Source: Prostheceraeus crozeri (Eukaryota; Platyhelminthes; Polycladida; Euryleptidae). Taken from it: a stretch of 64,000 nt of DNA. The position numbers and the translations under genes are program-made. Positions within the stretch are counted from its first letter, which is position 1, and every line of letters begins with the position of its first letter. Of the stretch, positions 47,595 through 57,254 are shown piece by piece. The notes below the pieces were generated by a model. The model was not told the DNA's origin, searched no databases, and was given only the letters and a program-made list of their open reading frames with translations. The DNA lies in NCBI GenBank assembly GCA_907163375.1, contig CAJQUW010011022.1, positions 89,540 to 153,539 of the forward strand. Direction: 5' to 3'.

Positions 47595-48815
47595 TTGGAC
47601 AGTAACATCAAGCTGATTCCAAATCTGGCCTCCTTTTACCAATCCGAGCCTTCATTCGCCCGCTGGAGCTGTTTCTTGGGAAATTCTAACTCTGTCGTTT
47701 TTCGTCAATCTCCCAAAATCTTAAATGGCGTCTCACATCTAAACGAAGACAGATATGAACAAGCCGTTTCTTTCAGTGAATTTGTCTGACTCTTAGCTTT
47801 CAAACGAGCTATTGGACGACTTTCTACGATCTCTAGAACCAAAGTTGGAAGATCGGTGCCGGGGGGGGGGGGGCTCAGCAAAACTTTTTCTTTCCGATTG
47901 ACTTGAAACTCACCATGTTGATAAAGAATTTCACGCTGAATCCGAATCTGAAATCCGTTTTCCCATCCGATGGTTCGTTTTGGCGCTAGAGCCCAAAACG
48001 TCCAAATTTCTAACTCTGTCGTTTTTCGACAATCTCCCAAAATCTTAAATGGCGTCTCACATCTAAACGAAGACAGATATGAACAAGCCGTTTCTTTCAG
48101 TGAATTTGTCTCACTCTTAGCTTTCAAACGAGCTATTGCACGACAAAATCCGTCCACTGGAAGCGAAGATCGAAGCTAGCTCTCCCGAGGGGGGGGTCAG
48201 TGAAATTTGATGAAACAAACTTTGGTCAGGGTCCCAGGTCGAAATGCCACACTTTGGAAAATTTTCAAAATTTTACCCATACAAAGTCACTCTGACACTT
48301 AGGATTTTTTCAGGTGAGCTCCGACCTAAAATCTTGTAACAGCTCTAACTTTTGAACGGCTGGTCCGATTGACTCGCGACAAAAATGTCGTCGAGCAGTT
48401 TTTTCTCCTCTTTCAAACGAGTAGCTGTAAGACAAAATCCGTCCACTAGAACCAAAGTTAGAAGATTGCTGTCGGGGGGGGGGGTCAGTGAAATTTGATG
48501 AAAAATGTTTTGGTGAGGGTCCCAGGTCGAAATGACACACTTTGGAAAATTTTCAAAATTTTACCCATACAAAGCCACTCTGACACTTAGGATTTTTTCA
48601 GGTGAGCTACGACAGTCCACCCTCCCAACCTGGCCGGCACACCACGCCACCCTGGACAGCACATCACCGCGCGCTACGACGGCCGGCCAGAGGGGGGGAC
48701 GTCAGACTCGAAGCAACACGGCGGCACACCACGACCGACTCGACGGACAGGAGGGGGGGACGTCAGCGACGGCGGCCATCTTGCGCGGTCCAGAAGTGGA
48801 GTTTTACTTACTACT
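47595..48815 (-). repeat. Element B right TIR and associated subrepeats
   Basis: From the outer end inwards: the GC-rich terminal part, ~290-bp subrepeats starting GCTCACCTGAAAAAATCC (from about 48608 and 48318), then more divergent units (TGGACGGATTTTGTCGTGC... and GATCGTAGAAAGTCGTCC...). Each unit begins after a poly-G tract (48187, 48474, 47862). Only the part from about 48190 outward matches the left TIR well; the inner units match element C's terminal region instead. Confidence 0.8.
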
Positions 48816-48836
48816 TTCTTGGACTACTTTCTTGGA
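48816..48836. repeat. Target duplication of element B, right copy, and 13-bp tandem repeat
   Basis: TTCTTG at 48816-48821 duplicates 25229-25234. In addition CTACTTTCTTGGA is present twice (48811-48823 and 48824-48836). The second copy contains the target hexamer and the last bases of the element terminus. The BEL frame becomes continuous across the site only if 13 bp are disregarded. Confidence 0.88.
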
Positions 48837-50629
48837 ATTTCAATTGATTCCAGCAGTTTGATTTCTTCTGTCCATTCTCTGTAACGTTTCTCGATCTCTT
48901 GGCCAACTTGAGTTTTCCAATCAATTTTTGATCTCCATAATTCTTGAATAATTATTTTCGCACGTATTACGAAAGCTGCGAAGAATCCGAAAACGTCATA
49001 TATTGAGCTGAGTTTGCTGAGAATTGTCTGTTTAGTAACAAACACGTCTTGTTCTGTCACTGTTTTCTTAACATTGCAGAATAATGTATCGCGTGATGTA
49101 TGCCATTTCAATCCGAGGGAATTTGCTAATCCGAAATCATTATCGTTTAAATCAATGACAAAATTTGGAAGCTTCTTCTCTTGAGGAATGTGTTCCATTA
49201 CTTTTTAGGACTTAGATGCGAATTTTGTAAGATTTCATCCTCCAAGTGAAAAGAATTTTATCAAGTTTTCGTACTTTTCTATCACTTCATCGTCTGTATC
49301 TCCTCCGTCCAAGACATCGTCCATGTAAATATTCGTTTTGATGGAGTCTCGGAACTTTTCCCCGAATTTCGCCTTGAGATCATCAGCATGTTTGTGTGTG
49401 GTCGACATGCACATAAATGGACTCGAAGTTTGTCCGAAGAGAACTCGTTCCATGACAAATAATTTCGTATCAATCGATGAGTCGCAGTCTCTCCATAGAT
49501 GCAATTGGTATGGATAATGCCTTTCGTCTACTCGCGTTTGTGGAAACATCTTTTCAATGTCAGCTCAAATTGCAATCCTTTGCATGCGGAAACGCATGAG
49601 TAAAGCAGTTATGTCTGGTAGAAGGTTTGGACCAGGTAGCAGAACATCGTTGAGTGAAATTCCATTTTTGTCTTTGGCACTAGCATCAAATACAATGCGT
49701 ACTTTCGTTGAGACGCTTGTTTCCTTGAAAACAGCGTGATGAGGAATAATATAATACTCGTCATTCAGCATCTTGTTGGATTCTTCATCATTCAATTGAC
49801 GCGCGTAGCCCAGATTCACATAGTCCATAATGGTAGATTCATATTTTTCTTTCCTTTCTGTGTTTTTTGATAATTGTCGTTCTGTACATTTAAGTCTTCT
49901 GAAAGCCTCTTGATAATTTCCAACAAGTTTCGGTCTGTCATTTCGAAAAGGTAAGTCAACCACATAACTTTCACCATTGAAAGTAGTGTTTTGTTCAAAA
50001 TTGTTGTTAGCATCTCTCTCTTCTTGAGTTAAGACTGTTGCTTTCTCAACAAGACCAATCGAATCATGATTCCAAAAATGTTCAAATTTTGAATCCAGTT
50101 GTTCCCATGATGATTGCTTTTCATGAATAAGGTATGTTGAATATGATTTCTCTTGTTGTTTGGGATTAATTTGTTTGAGATACGGTCCTGCAATTACATA
50201 ACCGAACAATGAATTGATTGCTATCGGTTTGATTGCACGTTCATTCAACTTTGGAAGAATACTCTCACTTTTCATTATCTGATAATAATACTTCTCTCCT
50301 AGGAGAATGTCAATTTGTTTTGCTTTTGTTGAGAATTCGTCAGCATATTTCAAATTCTTCAAATGGTCGCATTCTTCAAGATTGATATTTAACGGTTCAA
50401 AAGAGGAATATATTTCACCATCTTTGACATGACCTTCAATTAGAATCCTGTCATGGCGATTCTCCAAACTGACTGGTCCAATGAAAGCTTTAAACATTCT
50501 TCCTTTGTTTTCAGTGTATTCATGTCCACCGAATCCTTGTACAGTAAATTTACCAGCATTTTTGCTTTCCAGATCCAGTTTTTGCATCAGAGAGTTCGTA
50601 ATGAATGTCATGTTGCTCAATGAATCCAA
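48829..50629 (-). pseudogene. BEL/Pao aspartic protease and reverse transcriptase
   Basis: The right part (from 50629) has DUF1758-like protease features (VQGFGGHEY, IDILLGEKYYYQI) and a conserved linker leading to reverse transcriptase. RT motifs follow: KVRIVFDASAKD, then YQLHLWRDCDS and RVLFGQTSSPFM, and YMDDVL, the catalytic Asp pair. The thumb region continues in 49198-48837, with SVYDVFGFFAAFVIRAK-like sequence ending in SIEIPR at the element B junction. Frame breaks at 49199-49234 and 49550-49564 show decay. Confidence 0.88.
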
Positions 50630-50653
50630 TCCAACTCTAACAACCAGACTGTT

Positions 50654-51916
50654 CTATCCATTGTATATCCCTGCTTTAGCAGTCGGAAGTATTGTTTCAA
50701 TTGATCTGTCATCTTTTTCCGGATTTGTTTGCGTGTTCGTTAGAACTGTTGCGAGTAGAGTTTTGTTTTCATCAGATTGTTTATCTATATGACCCAATTG
50801 TTTTATTTCTGATTTTTCTTGTAGGTGCAACAATTGATGATGAAAGCCTAGGCATTTTAAGCATCTATACTCACATTTGAATGTCCATTGCGATCCTTCG
50901 GACGGAGACATTTGATGCAAAGGTGACGCATTTTGAGATGGTATTGATGATGTCGATCCTTATCACTTAGTTTCAGAAATTCCGCGCAGTCGTGAACATC
51001 ATGATTTTGTTGACAAAATCCGCACATCGTGTTAGTTCTTGTATCCTTTTCTTTCTCTTTAGTTACCAAGCTGTGAGCAGAAAATACTTTCTCTTTGTGA
51101 TATGAGTTGTGGTTATCATTTTTCTTTGCTGGCGAAAAGTAATTGGAGAACGAATGATGTGATAGTACCTTGGGGTTTCTTTTCATTTTTGTATTCACGA
51201 TTAGATCTATCCACATGATTTTTCTTTGCATGATACAATGCTTCTTTGACGTTCAATTTTGACTCCATAAATTTCAAAAGCATTTCGATTGACGGACTCT
51301 GATTCTTCTCAATCATTGGGCTAATTGTTTTTTCAATCCATTCTTCTTCCATTTTGGTTGGTAGTTGTTTTTCAATCATTTGTACCATCAAGTTCTCAAG
51401 TGTTACATTATTCTTTTCAATTAATGACCACTTTGTTCTTGATTTGTCCAGTAGTTTTTACAAGCTTCGGAAGTCATCGTTTGATTTTCCACCTTCAAAC
51501 AAAGTACCAATCAGTCTTCTCGAAATCGCTTGTGGTTTTGACCATCTATTCATGACATGATCCACCGCTGCTTTGTAATTTTTAGCAGTCAATTCGTAAC
51601 CATCCAAAATTCCTTGAGCCGAACCTTTCATTGAGTCCTTTAGGTACTTCAATTTGAAGAAAGTTGAGACGGTCGAATTGCTATGAACGAGTTCTGGTTC
51701 AAAAGCGTTCCAGAATGTAGGAAATGCCAGAATATTTCCATAAAATTCAGGCGGAGTTATGTTTGGTGGAAGCGGACCTGCATTTTTCTCTTCATCTTCC
51801 TGACGTTTTATCTCTTGAAGATAGTATTTTGCTCGGGGTATTATCGCGCAATAAGTTTCCTTGATCTTGTAGAACACTTCATATATTTCTTCTTTATCAT
51901 TTCTATCTTCCATGTA
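50654..51916 (-). pseudogene. BEL/Pao gag (DUF1759) and zinc knuckles
   Basis: The right part (51913-51458) has ITPPEFYGNILAFPTFWNAFE, FFKLKYLKDSMKG and YELTAKNYKAAV, typical of the DUF1759 gag domain. Further left are a helical segment (51391-51116) and the CGFCQQNHDVHDC, then LCIKCL zinc-knuckle region, in shifted frames. Several frame breaks (51457, 51100-51230, 50900) show the gene is dead. Its 5' end is displaced by element C. Confidence 0.85.
51911..51916. repeat. Presumed target hexamer CATGTA of element C, left copy
   Basis: CATGTA directly precedes the AGTAGTAAGC terminus of element C. The second copy would lie outside the window, so the duplication is not verified. Confidence 0.5.
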
Positions 51917-52995
51917 AGTAGTAAGCAAATGACAAACACTCGACCGGCGCCCCCCCCCTCTGGAACGGCAGAGTGTCGTGGTCGGCCGCCGTGGTGCTTC
52001 GGGTCTGAGTCCCCCCCCCCTCTGGAACGATAGAGTGTCGTGGTGGACTTGGGCGACCGCCAGGATTAGTGTTGAGGCTATAGTGTGTGATGTTTTTGGT
52101 GCAATCTGCTGAATGTTGGGTTGTAAATGGGTTGTTTCGAGTGGAAGGAGTGTTCGGATGAGAAAACGGAGTCCAGATTCGGAATCTACGTGAAATTTTG
52201 GGTTAGGAAGGATGTTTCCAGCGAAATCGGAGAGAAAAAATTTTCGGCTGACGTCCCCCCCCCCTACACAGCTTGCTTCGATTTTGGCTTCTAGTGGACG
52301 GATTTTGTCGTGCGATAGCTCGTTTGAAAGCTAAGAGTGAGACAAATTCAGTGAAAGAATCGGCTTGTTCCTATCTGTCTTCGTTTAGATGTGAGACGCC
52401 ATTGAAGATTTTGGGACATTGGCGAAAAACGACAGAGTTAGAATTTGGGACGTTTTGGTGTGTAGCGCCCAAACGAAGCATCGGATGAGAAAACGGATTT
52501 CAGATTTGGAATCAGCGTGAAATTCTCTATCTGTATGGTGAGTTTCAAGTCAATCGGCGACAAAAAATTTTCAACATTTTTCGAAAAAACGACAGAGTTA
52601 GAATTTGGGACGTTTTGGTGTGTAGCGCCCAAACGAAGCATCGGATGAGAAAACGGAGTCCAGATTCGGAATCTACGTGAAATTTTGGGTTAGGAAGGAT
52701 GTTTCCAGCGAAATCGGAGAGAAAAAATTTTCACTGACGTCCCCCCCCCTCTGGACAGCTTGCTTCGATTTTGGCTTCCAGTGGACGGATTTTGTCGTGC
52801 GATAGCTCGTTTGAAAGCTAAGAGTGAGACAAATTCAGTGAAACAATCGGCTTGTTCCTATCTGTCTTCGTTTAGATGTGAGACGCCATTTAAGATTTTG
52901 GGACATTGGCGAAAAACGACAGAGTTAGAATTTGGGACGTTTTGGACTCTAGCTTCAAAACGAAGCATCGGATTGGAAAACAGAGACCAGATTTG
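51917..52995 (+). repeat. Element C left terminal region with tandem subrepeats
   Basis: The outer ~120 bp share AGTAGTAAG and a GGTGCTTCGGGTCTGAGTCCCCC-like segment with element B but otherwise differ. Then a unit containing GGGACGTTTTGGTGTGTAGCG and TCGGAATCTACGTGAAATTTTGGG is repeated (about 52160-52270 and 52600-52750), and a unit starting GCTTGCTTCGATTTTGGCTTC recurs at about 52270 and 52760, each after a poly-C tract. Short open frames here are repeat by-products. Confidence 0.75.
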
Positions 52996-53019
52996 GAATC
53001 AGCTTGATGTTATTGTCCA

Positions 53020-53091
53020 ATGAGGATCATCATCCAATGAGAATCAAGCATTTCTTTATAAATAGCGAGCCTTCCACAGTGAGAATCATTC
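53020..53091 (+). promoter_or_regulatory. Element C left-arm promoter
   Basis: Two CCAATGAG boxes (53017-53041) precede TTTATAAATAG (53055-53065) and TCATTCC (53086-53092). The leader runs to the ATG at 53165. Confidence 0.65.
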
Positions 53092-53164
53092 CATCGTTGA
53101 ATCACACGAGTGACGGACGCACATTTTCTCTCTCTCTAGTTCCCTGTTCTATTACCCAACTAAA

Positions 53165-53940
53165 ATGGTAAGTCGCTACTTCCCTCCCTCTCCTCCCTTG
53201 AACGTAAACTTAATACAATCTTTTTTCATTTTCAGGCATCTACTCCATCTGCTGCACTAGTAGGACAAAATGGCGGTCAAACGTTACAAGGTTCGCTACG
53301 GTCAGATCATCTACAACTGAGGCCAGTGGAAGAAACATCCAAGGTACATAATCCTACACCGCTACAGCGTAAATTTAAACAAGCCTTGCGTTATGATGAT
53401 CATAGCGTAGTACTCCAAACGGGAATGCTCCCTTCCACGGATGTCAAGATAATGCACAATCAGTATGGGGACTACATACTGATCCCCGTGAGTCCGTACA
53501 TTCGCCACCAACTTGATATTATTGAGGAGTACGTGACATTAAATATGGACATTCCTACTCCTCTTGCTCAAGAGTGGAAGGCGAGAGATGACAAGGATAC
53601 TCCCTATAGAAAGATTTGGGATGGTAATCACATTTGCCTACCGGTATCACATTGGTGTACTTACTATAAGAAGGATGGAGATCATTCAATACCCATCAGA
53701 TGTGATGAGCTTGGAGAAGGTACTTGGGATATCCTTTTCAAAGTGAATGGGCTATATTATGGTCGACACAAGGATAATAAAATAGCCTCTCTCTCCATGC
53801 ATATGGAATCCATTTTATATATTCCGAAACCACCCAACGTGGACGACATAATTGATCAAATCCTTAACAGCAGTGGTACGAAGCGCAAGTCGGAGAAGAA
53901 TGCTACATCAAAACGCAAATCAAAGAAGGAGAATTACTAG
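53165..53940 (+). CDS. Unknown nuclear protein with ATG-only first exon (235 aa)
   Basis: ATG at 53165-53167 is followed directly by the donor GTAAGTCG; the intron ends CATTTTCAG at 53235 and the second exon starts GCATCTACTCC in frame with the long frame to 53940. The protein begins MASTPSAALVG, has a central globular region (DDHSVVLQTGMLPSTDVKI, DYILIPVSPYIRHQ) and ends in a bipartite basic segment (TKRKSEKN, KRKSKKEN). No family is recognised. It is the first gene behind the terminal promoter. The intact copy confirms that the element B version is broken. Confidence 0.72.
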
Positions 53941-53974
53941 TCCTTTCCTAACTCTACCCTATGACAATTCGCTT

Positions 53975-54100
53975 ATGTGCTTTGAGTGTCGTAGACGTGA
54001 TCTTATTAGATACATTTTACTTCTTCGTTGCCATCATATCATTTGTGTATTTTGTCGTGAAAAGCATCGATGTAATTCTTCATTTTGTAATATGTTATAG
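53975..54100 (+). CDS. Small RING-like open frame (41 aa), uncertain
   Basis: Reads MCFECRRRD, LLRCHHIICVFC and CNSSFC, a possible zinc-binding fragment, in the gap between the 235-aa gene and the exonuclease-like exon. Conserved with element B 46535-46660, but the two copies are too similar for that to prove coding. Confidence 0.3.
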   Translation: MCFECRRRDLIRYILLLRCHHIICVFCREKHRCNSSFCNML

Positions 54101-54134
54101 AACGCTTCCTTAGATGTGTAAATTTCCGTTTTAG

Positions 54135-54683
54135 GCTTCTATCATCATTTTTATGGATTGTGAGGGTGAACCTGTACAGGAGCTCAGTGCTATTGCTATG
54201 AACAATTGGACATATCAGATTGTTAGTGTCTATCATCAACATGCCAACTGTGATCCCAATGTTGATCAATGGGCGAGAAAACACATTCATGGACTTAATC
54301 TGAAATATTTGCAAGACTATGGCTTTTCTTGTGAGAGTGCTCTTCTTATTGACTTTAAACGATGGTTAGCTGCTTTCAATGTTATACGCATCTTTTGTAA
54401 TAATCCTGGTAAGGAGAGGAAAGTATTTCCCAATCTAATCATTGATGATATTTTGCTCCCGCCTTGGGATAGTAGAGTGAATCAACATTATCATGAAGTC
54501 ACGAAACGTTTTAAGGATTTGTGTGTTCCTATTTTGTCTGTTCGTTGTAGTAGCTACGTTCATAACCAATGCTTCTTTCCTCCTTACCTCAACACTGCCA
54601 AAGTCCTGTATGGTTATCATTGCTCGCTGTATGATAGTTATCAGCTGTATCTATTTTATCTCTTTCAAACCATTGATTTATAA
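54135..54683 (+). CDS. DnaQ-like exonuclease-like protein, intact
   Basis: The frame opens at a splice acceptor (CCGTTTTAG ending at 54134) with exon start GCTTCTATC, similar to the exon starts at 53236 and 31065; an internal ATG at 54153 gives 176 aa. Motif I (D-x-E) is in FMDCEGEPVQE; IHGLNLKYL and FKRWLAAF follow; LIIDDILLPPW and the HCSLYDSYQLYLFYL end could supply further acids. Related to the element A protein at 3079. A stand-alone proofreading or host-targeting nuclease is possible; activity is inferred. Confidence 0.62.
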   Translation, partial: ASIIIFMDCEGEPVQELSAIAMNNWTYQIVSVYHQHANCDPNVDQWARKHIHGLNLKYLQDYGFSCESALLIDFKRWLAAFNVIRIFCNNPGKERKVFPNLIIDDILLPPWDSRVNQHYHEVTKRFKDLCVPILSVRCSSYVHNQCFFPPYLNTAKVLYGYHCSLYDSYQLYLFYLFQTIDL

Positions 54684-54770
54684 TGCATGCTTGTTACCGT
54701 TATTCAATAAATGTTACTATGAGAAGAGTTGTTGTTTTCATGCAATGGATGGGTTAGTTAAAGGGCGATC

Positions 54771-55181
54771 ATGTCTTTCTCAAACGACTGCGGAACATTA
54801 CGTTTTCATAGGCAAAGTTTAAAAGGAGCTGTTCAAGATTATGTGATAAATTTTCATAAAGATGAGACCGACATCGAAGCAGTGGTAGATGATGCTAGCA
54901 CTCTATTTCTAGAGTTAATGAATACATTCTCTGATAGCATTGTCATGGCGCGATTAGTTGCGAAAATTAAGTTTAGTCATTTTGGAAAGGAAGAGGTGGA
55001 AAGTCGCTCTTTCCATTTTGCTTCTTATTCAATGGAAGTGGTAGATCACCCCGAAGAATTTTTTAAAAGACATATGATAAAAATTGCTGAACGTCTTAAC
55101 GCATTTAACCATCATGGTAGCAGTCTAGTGATTGAAGCGATTTCAGATATTCACATTCAACTTTCCATAAAGAAAAATTGA
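54771..55181 (+). CDS. Unknown 136-aa protein resembling a polymerase N-terminal module (element C copy)
   Basis: Differs from 45457-45867 by only a few residues. It is intact and overlaps the next gene by 4 nt (ATGA-type junction). The strand-helix-GSS-strand pattern of the C-terminal half is discussed under the element B copy. Confidence 0.52.
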   Translation: MSFSNDCGTLRFHRQSLKGAVQDYVINFHKDETDIEAVVDDASTLFLELMNTFSDSIVMARLVAKIKFSHFGKEEVESRSFHFASYSMEVVDHPEEFFKRHMIKIAERLNAFNHHGSSLVIEAISDIHIQLSIKKN

Positions 55182-55507
55182 AAATGCAGTGGTACTTGAT
55201 TGTAGCACAACTGGTTTTCGAGCTATGTCTGCTCACTCTCGAAGTATATTCCTTCTGTACATGCGTCTATTATTTAGAAAAGGCTAGCAAATTCATATCT
55301 TCAAAAAGACTTGCTATAGACATCAGTAACGGTGAAACTATGTGTTGCGATGTATGTAAGCGAAAGGATGGAAATGAAAAGCGCATCTTCAAGAGATGTA
55401 AGCATGCTTTTTGTCAACGCTGTTTCATACGTAATTGCATTCAACTTTGCCAATGTAACCACTGTGACATTGCTCATTTCGAGTGTCACTTATGTCGCAA
55501 TAGTTAG
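55178..55507 (+). CDS. Membrane-anchored RING-like protein (109 aa), element C copy
   Basis: Hydrophobic signal-anchor at residues 5-32, then CCDVCKRK, RCKHAFCQRCF, CQCNHC and CHLC. Relative to element B a few substitutions (for example a Lys/Asp change between the first Cys pairs) leave all zinc ligands unchanged, which supports a functional zinc site. Confidence 0.62.
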   Translation: MKMQWYLIVAQLVFELCLLTLEVYSFCTCVYYLEKASKFISSKRLAIDISNGETMCCDVCKRKDGNEKRIFKRCKHAFCQRCFIRNCIQLCQCNHCDIAHFECHLCRNS

Positions 55508-55558
55508 TACCTATGCAAATGTGGTAAAGATAGGTTTTAGCAAAGACTAACACGGAAA

Positions 55559-55915
55559 ATGGCGAAACGTAAAATGACGAAACGTAAAAGTCAAAAGTTT
55601 TCTTCAGCCATTCAAGCTCTCCGACGAATGAAAGCAAATCAGCGATACAATGCTATACGACATGCTAACGATAAATTCATTTGTGAAATTATTTCTCATG
55701 TGAGGAAGTTGAGGACGAAGAAATTAGCACCAAAACAACGAAAGTTACTTAAGCGATATGCTACGAAATTGCGTTTCATCTCCAATCCTAAAGTCGCCCT
55801 TCAAAGAAAGAGGAAAACTCTAACACAAAAGGGCGGTTTCCTTTCAGCAATACTTCCAATGATAGCTCCTGCCGTGGGCAACCTATTGGGAAATATCTTT
55901 GGCTCTAAGCGTTAA
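55559..55915 (+). CDS. pX-like basic core protein (118 aa), element C copy
   Basis: Basic throughout with the C-terminal KGGFLSAILPMIAPAVGNLL segment. Three residues shorter near the N-terminus than the element B copy owing to an in-frame length change. Its stop overlaps the leader of the ATPase gene. Confidence 0.72.
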   Translation: MAKRKMTKRKSQKFSSAIQALRRMKANQRYNAIRHANDKFICEIISHVRKLRTKKLAPKQRKLLKRYATKLRFISNPKVALQRKRKTLTQKGGFLSAILPMIAPAVGNLLGNIFGSKR

Positions 55916-55946
55916 TTATGCAAATGTTGAGTCTCAAAGTAATAAA

Positions 55947-56564
55947 ATGGATTTCAGACTTCAATGTGATAAAGTTCTGACTGTATCAGGTCCATCTCAT
56001 GCAGGTAAAACTGTTTTCACGCTGAATTTATTGGATAAAAGAAGGGAGTTGTTTAAGGAACCTATCAATCGAGTGATTTGGTGTTATGGTATTTATCAAC
56101 CGTCGCTGTTTCAGGAATTGCAAAGTCGCAACTTTATTCGACATGAAGGAATTATTCCAGTGGATAAACTTCAGTCTAATGATGTTGTTGTATTGGATGA
56201 TTTATTAAAAGAAAGTAAGAATTCAAAAGATGTTACAGATATGTTCACTCGCGCAGCACACCATAAAAGGTGTTTTATCATCTATATTACACAAAATTTG
56301 TTTCCTGATGGAAAAGAAGCTCGTACACGAAACCTGAATACACACTATTATGCTATTTTCAAGAATCCGCGAGATAAAAGTCAATTTGAAATTTTAGCGC
56401 GACAAGTTGCACCCAGAGGATCAAAAGCCTTAATTGAAATTTTTCAAGCAGCTACTGAAAAACCATACGGTTACTTATTCATTGACTTTACGCAAGAGTG
56501 TCCGGAAGAATTTAGATTTCGAAGTGATATTTTGAAAACTCCCATGATTATCTACAAACTATGA
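55947..56564 (+). CDS. Packaging ATPase (A32/FtsK-HerA-like), intact
   Basis: Starts MDFRLQCDKVL, Walker A GPSHAGKT near residue 15, Walker B VVVLDDLLKE near residue 80, YITQNLF and a conserved YGYLFIDFTQECPEEFRFR end that is lost in element B. About 205 aa, close to the ATPase core of the element A protein. The stop overlaps the next gene's ATG. Confidence 0.9.
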   Translation: MDFRLQCDKVLTVSGPSHAGKTVFTLNLLDKRRELFKEPINRVIWCYGIYQPSLFQELQSRNFIRHEGIIPVDKLQSNDVVVLDDLLKESKNSKDVTDMFTRAAHHKRCFIIYITQNLFPDGKEARTRNLNTHYYAIFKNPRDKSQFEILARQVAPRGSKALIEIFQAATEKPYGYLFIDFTQECPEEFRFRSDILKTPMIIYKL

Positions 56565-57253
56565 GTTCTTATTCTCGCATGATTGTTATTCCTCAGGATG
56601 AATATGTACAATTGACTGCCATGCAGCAAGTAAAGCAACCTCTTGCAAATCAAATGTATAGGAAAGAAATAGATTATCAGCAAAATGTTCACATCAAAGA
56701 TCCACATCGTGCTGTATTATTACAATCGGAAACTGTTGAGCAATTGAAAAACTTGAAGAATAAGATGCGTGACTCTGTATCGACTGCTACACCTTTAGCA
56801 TCTCGCGCACATGCCATATCTCTTTTCAACAGTATTGAACCCCATCTCAATGTAAATGATAGAGGAGAAATCATTACAGATGAAAATAAAGTGATTGATG
56901 CTTCACGTTATGAAGACTTGATTCAGTATGCGACACGTAGAAAGCGCCGTCAGGGCTATGTTCCACCTGGTTGGTCATACTTTCTTAAACTATTGAAAAA
57001 GCATAATGTGCCAAAATTTGCTTTAAATAATGAGACATTGAAAGAACTTGATTCAACAGTGGCTACTACTCCAATGCTTCAGGCGATGAAAATGCCAACA
57101 AATTGGTTTAAGACGTCACCTGCTACATCCCCTCCCACACTCACTAAGCAAACAAGAGGAAGAACTCGACGTAGATCTACATCGCCACTAAAACTGGTAA
57201 AAGGAAAACGTAAAACAGCTCCTCCTAGGAAATACATGTTCTCAGACTATTAA
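56561..57253 (+). CDS. Unknown packaging-associated protein (230 aa), element C copy
   Basis: Begins MSSYSRMIVIPQDEY four bases inside the ATPase stop and ends at TAA 57251-57253, 10 residues earlier than in element B, just before the Cys-rich gene. The basic Ser/Thr-Pro tail is retained. It matches the C-terminal extension of the element A ATPase. Confidence 0.6.
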   Translation: MSSYSRMIVIPQDEYVQLTAMQQVKQPLANQMYRKEIDYQQNVHIKDPHRAVLLQSETVEQLKNLKNKMRDSVSTATPLASRAHAISLFNSIEPHLNVNDRGEIITDENKVIDASRYEDLIQYATRRKRRQGYVPPGWSYFLKLLKKHNVPKFALNNETLKELDSTVATTPMLQAMKMPTNWFKTSPATSPPTLTKQTRGRTRRRSTSPLKLVKGKRKTAPPRKYMFSDY

Positions 57254-57254
57254 T

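Larger units (their letters stand above)
25235..48815. mobile_element. Polinton/Maverick (adintovirus-like) element B, complete
   Basis: The element is 23,581 bp, bounded by AGTAGTAAGTAAAACTCC inverted repeats and a 6-bp TTCTTG duplication inside the BEL polymerase gene. It encodes polymerase B, chromodomain integrase, packaging ATPase, protease, capsid protein, core proteins, two fibre-like proteins, PC4-like and TBP-like proteins. It differs strongly from element A in sequence and layout but is closely related to element C. Lesions include a MITE in the capsid gene, stops in the ATPase and exonuclease genes, two TGA codons in the first gene, frameshifts in the polymerase, and a 19-bp deletion in the first right-hand gene. 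Confidence 0.95.
48816..51916 (-). mobile_element. BEL/Pao retrotransposon, 5' piece (gag, protease, reverse transcriptase)
   Basis: Continues the same minus-strand BEL/Pao copy after element B. Domains run from gag at the right to reverse transcriptase at the left, matching the RNase H and integrase on the other side of element B. It is cut at 51917 by element C, so the gag N-terminus and 5' LTR lie outside the window. Confidence 0.9.

Noticed and set aside
47705-48157. 150-aa minus-strand frame with two similar halves near the right end of element B
   Set aside because: The halves are TIR subrepeats; the similar frames in element C (52273-53023) are equally repeat-derived.
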